Below are positions 59,908 through 64,000 of a DNA stretch of 64,000 nucleotides, one piece after another. Within the stretch, counting starts at the first letter, position 1. Every line of letters starts with the position of its first letter. Source of the stretch: Desulfatibacillum alkenivorans DSM 16219 (GTDB lineage: Bacteria; Desulfobacterota; Desulfobacteria; Desulfobacterales; Desulfatibacillaceae); NCBI RefSeq assembly GCF_900142135.1, contig NZ_FQZU01000003.1:186001-250000 (forward strand), read 5' to 3'. The position numbers and the translations under genes are program-made. The notes beneath the pieces were generated by a model. The model saw nothing but the letters and a program-made list of their open reading frames with translations, ran no database searches and had not been told where the DNA came from.

Positions 59908-61617
59908 TTATTCAAAAAGTGAAACAAAATTAAAGAGGTTGACGTCCACCAAACCCTTGTCCGTAATTTTCAACTCAGGAATAACCGGCAACGCTAAAAA
60001 ACTAAGGCTCATGAACGGATCTTCCGCCTTGGCTCCCAACTCTCCGGCTGTTTTCATCAAAGCGTCCAGGCTATGCCTTACCTGTTCCATGGGCAGGTCG
60101 CTCATGAGGCCCGCTATGGGCAAGGGGCAGACGGATAAAGTTTTCCCGCCCGCTGCCGCCGCAAGCCCGCCGCCCATGTCCGCTACGGCCTTAACGGCGG
60201 CTTTCATGTCAGCGTCGTCCACTCCGACCACAATGATATTGTGCGAGTCGTGGGCCACGCTGGAAGCCAGGGCGCCTTTTTGCAATCCAAAGCCGCTGAC
60301 GAATCCAAGCCCAATGTTTCCGGTCCCTTTATGGCGCTCCACAACGGCGATTTTCAGAATGTCCACAGCGGGGTCCGAAAGGGCCTCGCAATTCTTTTGC
60401 AATACATCCCCTGTCATAGCCGCGGTCACCACCTGGCCGGGAACCAGCTTGATGATGCGGGCTTTTCCCGATCCGGCTTTGATGGTGAAATTCAGGCTGT
60501 CCACGTTTACGTTCATGGAACTGGTCTGGGGCCTGGGCGGCGGGTCCATGGGGGACGGCAGGCTGCAGCCGTCTTCCACAACCTTGACGCCGGCTGAGTA
60601 AACGTCCTGAACATGGAAATCCACGAGATCAGGCGTTACCAAAAAATCCGCCCGCATGCCGGGGGCGATTCCGCCCCTGTCCCGCAGACCGAAATATTCC
60701 GCCGTATTCAGGCTGGCCATGCGGATCGCCGTCACCGGGTCCACGCCCTGCCGGATGCACCGGGCGACCATGATGTTGATGTGGCCCTTTTCCAAAAGGT
60801 CGTGGGGATGCCTGTCGTCTGAGCAGAACATGATTCTGCGGCTGTTTTGCTCCGTGACGATGGGCAGCAGGTCGTTCAGGTTCTTGGCGCCCGTCCCCTG
60901 GCGGATCATGATGCGCATGCCGCTGGCCAACTTCTCCAGGGCTTCTTCCGGGGTGGTGCACTCATGATCGCTTGCCGCTCCGGCGGCCAGATAGGCCTGC
61001 AAATCAGCGCCCGATAAACCCGGCGCGTGGCCGTCCACGGTTTTTCCATGCGATTTTGCGGCGTTCATTTTTGCCAGCACTTCCGGATCGCGGTGGATGA
61101 CGCCCGGGAAATTCATCATTTCGGCCAAACCCACGATTTTCGGATGTTCCAGAAACGGCAGGATGTCCTTGGTCTCCAGGGAGGCGCCTGCCGTCTCCAG
61201 GTGTGTGGCCGGCACGCACGAGGGAACGGCGTAGAAAATGCCGACGGGCGCTCCCTCCGCTGCTTGAAGCATGTATGAAACGCCGTCCACGCCCATCACG
61301 TTGGCGATCTCGTGGGGATCGGCGATGACGGCCGTGGTTCCGTGCAAAATAACCGTCCGGGCGTATTGATACGGGCTGACCATGGAGCTTTCAATATGAA
61401 CATGCGCATCAATAAGGCCGGGGGTTAAAAATCGCCCCTGAAGGTCAATCGTTATTTTGGCGTCGCGGGAATCAAGGGCTGCAACCTTGCCGCCATGGAC
61501 GGCCACGTGCCCTTTTTGAATTTCGCCTGAAAAAACATTAACTATCTGTGCGTTTTTTAAAACAAGGTCGCAAGGGATGTCTCCCCTGGCGGCGGCAATA
61601 ACTTGATCGTCTATCAT
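59908..61617 (-). CDS. ade: Adenine deaminase
   Basis: 569 residues. The amidohydrolase metal motif is LIDAHVHIESSMV (about 67-79), with the downstream ADPHEIANVMG, DGHAPGLSG and CSDDRHPHDLLE segments of adenine deaminase, and the C-terminal domain (HNIIVVGVDDADM, GGLAAAAGGK). It converts adenine to hypoxanthine and ammonia. Its ATG has only a weak site. It leads the pair with mtnA (12 bases), which points to recycling of adenine set free from methylthioadenosine. Confidence 0.95.
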   Translation of the reverse strand: MIDDQVIAAARGDIPCDLVLKNAQIVNVFSGEIQKGHVAVHGGKVAALDSRDAKITIDLQGRFLTPGLIDAHVHIESSMVSPYQYARTVILHGTTAVIADPHEIANVMGVDGVSYMLQAAEGAPVGIFYAVPSCVPATHLETAGASLETKDILPFLEHPKIVGLAEMMNFPGVIHRDPEVLAKMNAAKSHGKTVDGHAPGLSGADLQAYLAAGAASDHECTTPEEALEKLASGMRIMIRQGTGAKNLNDLLPIVTEQNSRRIMFCSDDRHPHDLLEKGHINIMVARCIRQGVDPVTAIRMASLNTAEYFGLRDRGGIAPGMRADFLVTPDLVDFHVQDVYSAGVKVVEDGCSLPSPMDPPPRPQTSSMNVNVDSLNFTIKAGSGKARIIKLVPGQVVTAAMTGDVLQKNCEALSDPAVDILKIAVVERHKGTGNIGLGFVSGFGLQKGALASSVAHDSHNIIVVGVDDADMKAAVKAVADMGGGLAAAAGGKTLSVCPLPIAGLMSDLPMEQVRHSLDALMKTAGELGAKAEDPFMSLSFLALPVIPELKITDKGLVDVNLFNFVSLFE

Positions 61618-61650
61618 TGTGTTTGATGTTCCAAAATAAGGGGTAGAAAA

Positions 61651-62577
61651 TTATTCATCCGGCGGGATAAACTGGACCTGGTTCCCCCCGCTTCGTTTGG
61701 AGTTGTACATGGCCATGTCGGCCCGCTTTACGCAACGCTCCATTTCCTCTCCGGGGGAAAACTCGGTAACTCCTATGCTGACGGTGACTTTGGCCGTCTC
61801 TTCTTCACTAATTGCCAGGCGAAGCTGATCAATGTCGTTTCTCAGGCGCTGGCCTGCAATAATCGCCTGTTCGCCGGAGGTTTCAGGCAATAAAACCGCA
61901 AACTCCTCGCCGCCGTATCGAAAAATGGAATCCGCCACGCGCAGGCAGTTTTCCGTGGCCCGGGCGATGCTTTTTAAAGCCTCGTCCCCTGCAAGATGCC
62001 CGTACGTATCGTTAAACTTTTTAAAGGAGTCCACGTCGAAAAACAAGAGGGACAGCACCCGTCCGTAACGCTCCGCGCGGTTGGCCTCCGTGCTTAACTG
62101 CCTGTAAAAATGCCGCCGGTTATACAAGTTGGTCAGCCCGTCCGTGATGGACAGTTTTTTCAACTGCTCCATCAAGGCTTCGCGTTCCTTCCAGAGTCTT
62201 CGCTCCCGAAAAACTCTCTGAATGCGCGCTTTTAACTCCGGCAGTCTTACGGGCTTCAATAAAAAGTCGCTGGCGCCCCTTCCTATTGCTTCCTCATAAG
62301 TATGGCTGTCCGCAAAACCGGTCAGGACCACGACGTCCGCGTCAAAACGCTCCTTGACGGCGGCCGTCAATTCCAGCCCGTTCATGTCCGGCATGTGGAT
62401 ATCTGTCAGGACCAGTTCGACGGGATGCCTTGCTAGTATTTCAAGGGCGCTTTCAGCGCTCGGCGCTGCAGCGGCTTTATAACCGGCCGTGAGGACCATT
62501 TCGTACAGGGCCTCACGAGCCGGTTTGTCATCATCCACTATCAAAACGCTTTCCAATGGAATGCTTTTTTTTTCCAC
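61651..62577 (-). CDS. Receiver-diguanylate cyclase (REC-GGDEF)
   Basis: 308 residues, starting with a GTG at 62577. REC (10-125) has VLIVDDDKPA and LVLTDIHMPDMNG. The GGDEF domain (about 145-305) has an intact GGEEF motif (YGGEEFAVLLPE) and a RVAD inhibitory site just before. It should produce cyclic-di-GMP when phosphorylated. The linker (REALMEQLKKLSITDGLTNL) is the usual signalling helix. It ends 34 bases upstream of ade. The start codon has no strong ribosome site. Confidence 0.92.
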   Translation of the reverse strand: MEKKSIPLESVLIVDDDKPAREALYEMVLTAGYKAAAAPSAESALEILARHPVELVLTDIHMPDMNGLELTAAVKERFDADVVVLTGFADSHTYEEAIGRGASDFLLKPVRLPELKARIQRVFRERRLWKEREALMEQLKKLSITDGLTNLYNRRHFYRQLSTEANRAERYGRVLSLLFFDVDSFKKFNDTYGHLAGDEALKSIARATENCLRVADSIFRYGGEEFAVLLPETSGEQAIIAGQRLRNDIDQLRLAISEEETAKVTVSIGVTEFSPGEEMERCVKRADMAMYNSKRSGGNQVQFIPPDE

Positions 62578-62646
62578 TATTCTTTACGTTCCGAGAGGCC
62601 CAATGGGCTGATAGTAAGTAAATAACATGGGGTGATTAGGATAATA

Positions 62647-63408
62647 TTAAATTACCATACCGCCGTCCACGACAATAACTTCCCCCGTGGTGAAGGAAGA
62701 AGCGTCCGACACCAGATACAACACGGTTCCGGCCATTTCCTCCGGAACGGCGTGGCGATGCATGGGAATGGCGGAAGTTGCATGATCGTAGATCTCTTTA
62801 TTGGTGAATAAAGCGCTGGCGAACTTGGTTTCCGTCAGGCCGGGGGCCAGGCCGTTGACGCGAATTCCGTGGGGCGCCAACTCCTTGGCGTAAGCCTTGG
62901 TCAAATGGATAAGGGCGGCCTTGGTGGTGGAGTAGATGCCCTGGAACTCCGCAGGTCTGATGCCGGCGATGGAGGCCACGTTGACGATGGCGCCCTTGGT
63001 CTGGGTTTCCATCATGAGTTTGGCGGCGTATTGAATCATAAAAAAGGGGCCTTTGACGTTAACCGCCCAGGTCTTGTCCCAAACCCCCTCGTCAGCGCCC
63101 AGCATATCTCCAAAGTACGGATTGGCGGCCGCATTATTGACCAGAATGTCTATCTTGCCGAACCGTTCTTTAACTTCCGCAAACAAAGCATCCACTTTAT
63201 CCACATAACCCATGTTGCAGGCGATAGGGGTGGCTTCGTAGCCCTTTTCCTTCATTTTGGCGGCCACGGCTTCCAAGGCTTCCATTTTTCTGCTCACCAG
63301 AATGCAGTGGGCGCCGTACTGCCCCAAGGCCATGGCAATAGCTTCACCAATGCCTCTGCTGGCCCCGGTGATAAGTGCATACTTGCCTTTAAGGGAAAAA
63401 TCTACCAT
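62647..63408 (-). CDS. Short-chain dehydrogenase/reductase
   Basis: 253 residues from the ATG at 63408, chosen for AAGGAGG just before it and for the normal SDR opening. The cofactor loop is TGASRGIGE, then ILVNNAAAN, the active-site Ser in NVASIAG, Tyr-x-x-x-Lys in YSTTKAALIH and the end SFTTGEVIVVDGG. Substrate is unknown (3-ketoacyl or alcohol types possible). A remnant of a related gene is decayed at 25459-25737. Divergent to the membrane protein at 63588. Confidence 0.93.
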   Translation of the reverse strand: MVDFSLKGKYALITGASRGIGEAIAMALGQYGAHCILVSRKMEALEAVAAKMKEKGYEATPIACNMGYVDKVDALFAEVKERFGKIDILVNNAAANPYFGDMLGADEGVWDKTWAVNVKGPFFMIQYAAKLMMETQTKGAIVNVASIAGIRPAEFQGIYSTTKAALIHLTKAYAKELAPHGIRVNGLAPGLTETKFASALFTNKEIYDHATSAIPMHRHAVPEEMAGTVLYLVSDASSFTTGEVIVVDGGMVI

Positions 63409-63587
63409 ACTGAACCTCCTTGATTGAATATATGAAGGGCATGCCTGCTTGTTGGAAGAGGCGGTTTTCACAGTTGGATTATAATGGCGCCAAGTCGGCT
63501 AGCTTGTCAATCATAGTAGAGTTCCAAAGTTTTTTTGATGGGGCTTCCGGCCGGCGTCAAGGCCCGGCCTGAAAGGATAAGAAGGCT

Positions 63588-64000
63588 ATGGACTTTCAGC
63601 ATTTGCCGAATGAAATAATGGGTGTCTCGATTGTCTTATGGGTTGTCCTTGCAGTTGTTTGGGCGATAATCCTGATCGCCCTGATTCGCCTGCTTACCAA
63701 AAAAAGCGCGGATAAATCCTCTGGAGGCATGGAGTTTACGGCGCCCGAGGTGAAGGACTACCTGGCCGGTCAGCCGTCGCCGTCTTGGCAAGAGTATCGG
63801 TCCGGCAGCGATGCGCCTCCTCCTCCCCCTGAACCGCCCAAATTGCCGAATTATAAACAAGCCGGGCCGAAAACCTTTTCTGTAGCCGCGTTTATGATCG
63901 TGCTCGTATTGGTCATGGCCTGCATTTTTGTGGTGTTCAGGGCGCACCAGGCCAGGGAGCATGAAGCCCGAAAGGCCCAAAGGGCCGCCTTGGAGCAGTC
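63588..64000 (+). CDS. Two-span membrane protein, C-terminus outside window
   Basis: From an ATG at 63588 (GAAGG before it) the frame is open to the window end (137 codons seen). Span 1 is at about 11-36 (VLWVVLAVVWAIILIALI), then a soluble loop with a Pro-rich stretch (DAPPPPPEPPKLP), span 2 at about 98-118 (VAAFMIVLVLVMACIFVV), then a charged helix (REHEARKAQRAALEQ). I do not recognise a family; it may be a small envelope-organising or transport-associated protein. Confidence 0.75.
   Translation, partial: MDFQHLPNEIMGVSIVLWVVLAVVWAIILIALIRLLTKKSADKSSGGMEFTAPEVKDYLAGQPSPSWQEYRSGSDAPPPPPEPPKLPNYKQAGPKTFSVAAFMIVLVLVMACIFVVFRAHQAREHEARKAQRAALEQ

Overview
The window looks like a chromosomal segment of a strictly anaerobic, probably sulfate-reducing Desulfobacterota (Deltaproteobacteria) member, most like Desulfatibacillum or a close relative. 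This is inferred from gene content: a biotin transcarboxylase-type methylmalonyl-CoA operon with succinyl-CoA synthetase, several acyl-CoA enzymes, a DUF3786-type Fe-S protein, kinase-HDOD fusions and a moderately GC-rich, densely packed layout. I saw no rRNA, tRNA, CRISPR array, insertion sequence, integrase or phage gene, so this is mainly ordinary chromosome with some unusual regulatory and signalling genes.

Layout. 1-3.5 kb: a cut Cys-rich hypothetical gene, two small helical proteins, and a leftward secreted parvulin plus sigma-factor pair. 3.6-6.4 kb: exonuclease III, LD-carboxypeptidase and a serine hydrolase in a tight rightward row. 6.8-14.6 kb: a complete branched-chain amino-acid-type ABC transporter operon (livG, acyl-CoA ligase, livH, livM, binding protein, livF, LEA14-like lipid-side protein) closed by a strong terminator. 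14.7-21.2 kb: an AcuB-like CBS protein, an HMG-CoA-lyase-family protein, then a tandem TetR fusion leading an operon of crotonase, carboxyltransferase and a second, Cys-less HMG-CoA-lyase homologue, ended by a bidirectional terminator. 21.3-24.9 kb: the opposing acetoacetyl-CoA synthetase operon. Read together, 15-25 kb can be seen as a leucine/isovalerate or related C5-C6 acyl-CoA pathway ending in acetoacetate, which is re-activated by AacS (inference). 25.4-27.7 kb: a small membrane protein, a decayed SDR remnant and RecQ.

27.8-34.2 kb is the clearest metabolic unit: leftward mce, 12S-like carboxyltransferase, a 65-residue small protein, 5S+biotin-carrier fusion, sucC, sucD. These convert propionyl-CoA to succinate, or the reverse, by transcarboxylation without a biotin carboxylase or membrane pump in the operon. 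34.6-38.4 kb holds the most unusual control region: a large ATPase-wHTH-TPR membrane-anchored protein and a divergent XRE-cupin regulator separated by 610 bases that carry four copies of the palindromic motif AACAwwTTTGTTG. 38.4-45.0 kb: acyl-CoA dehydrogenase, two isomerase-type crotonase paralogues, pyruvate kinase, nitroreductase, EF-P and its lysyl-ligase EpmA. 45.1-47.0 kb: pyruvoyl-dependent arginine decarboxylase and agmatinase, giving putrescine from arginine.

47.0-56.6 kb is rich in signalling: an orphan N4-cytosine-type DNA methyltransferase, a Ser/Thr kinase fused to a cyclic-nucleotide domain, a GbsR-type regulator with a near-perfect 34-base operator, an NmrA-like protein, a kinase-HDOD-GAF fusion, an Fe-S DUF3786 protein and a REC-REC-GGDEF protein. 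56.7-64 kb: TetR regulator, a membrane-anchored repeat protein with a 17-kDa-antigen-like end, mtnA and ade in a purine/methylthioadenosine salvage pair, another REC-GGDEF protein, an SDR and a cut two-span membrane protein. The best candidates for something undescribed are the ATPase-TPR/XRE-cupin locus with its repeats, the kinase-HDOD-GAF protein, the tandem TetR, and the repeat protein at 57.5-58.6 kb.
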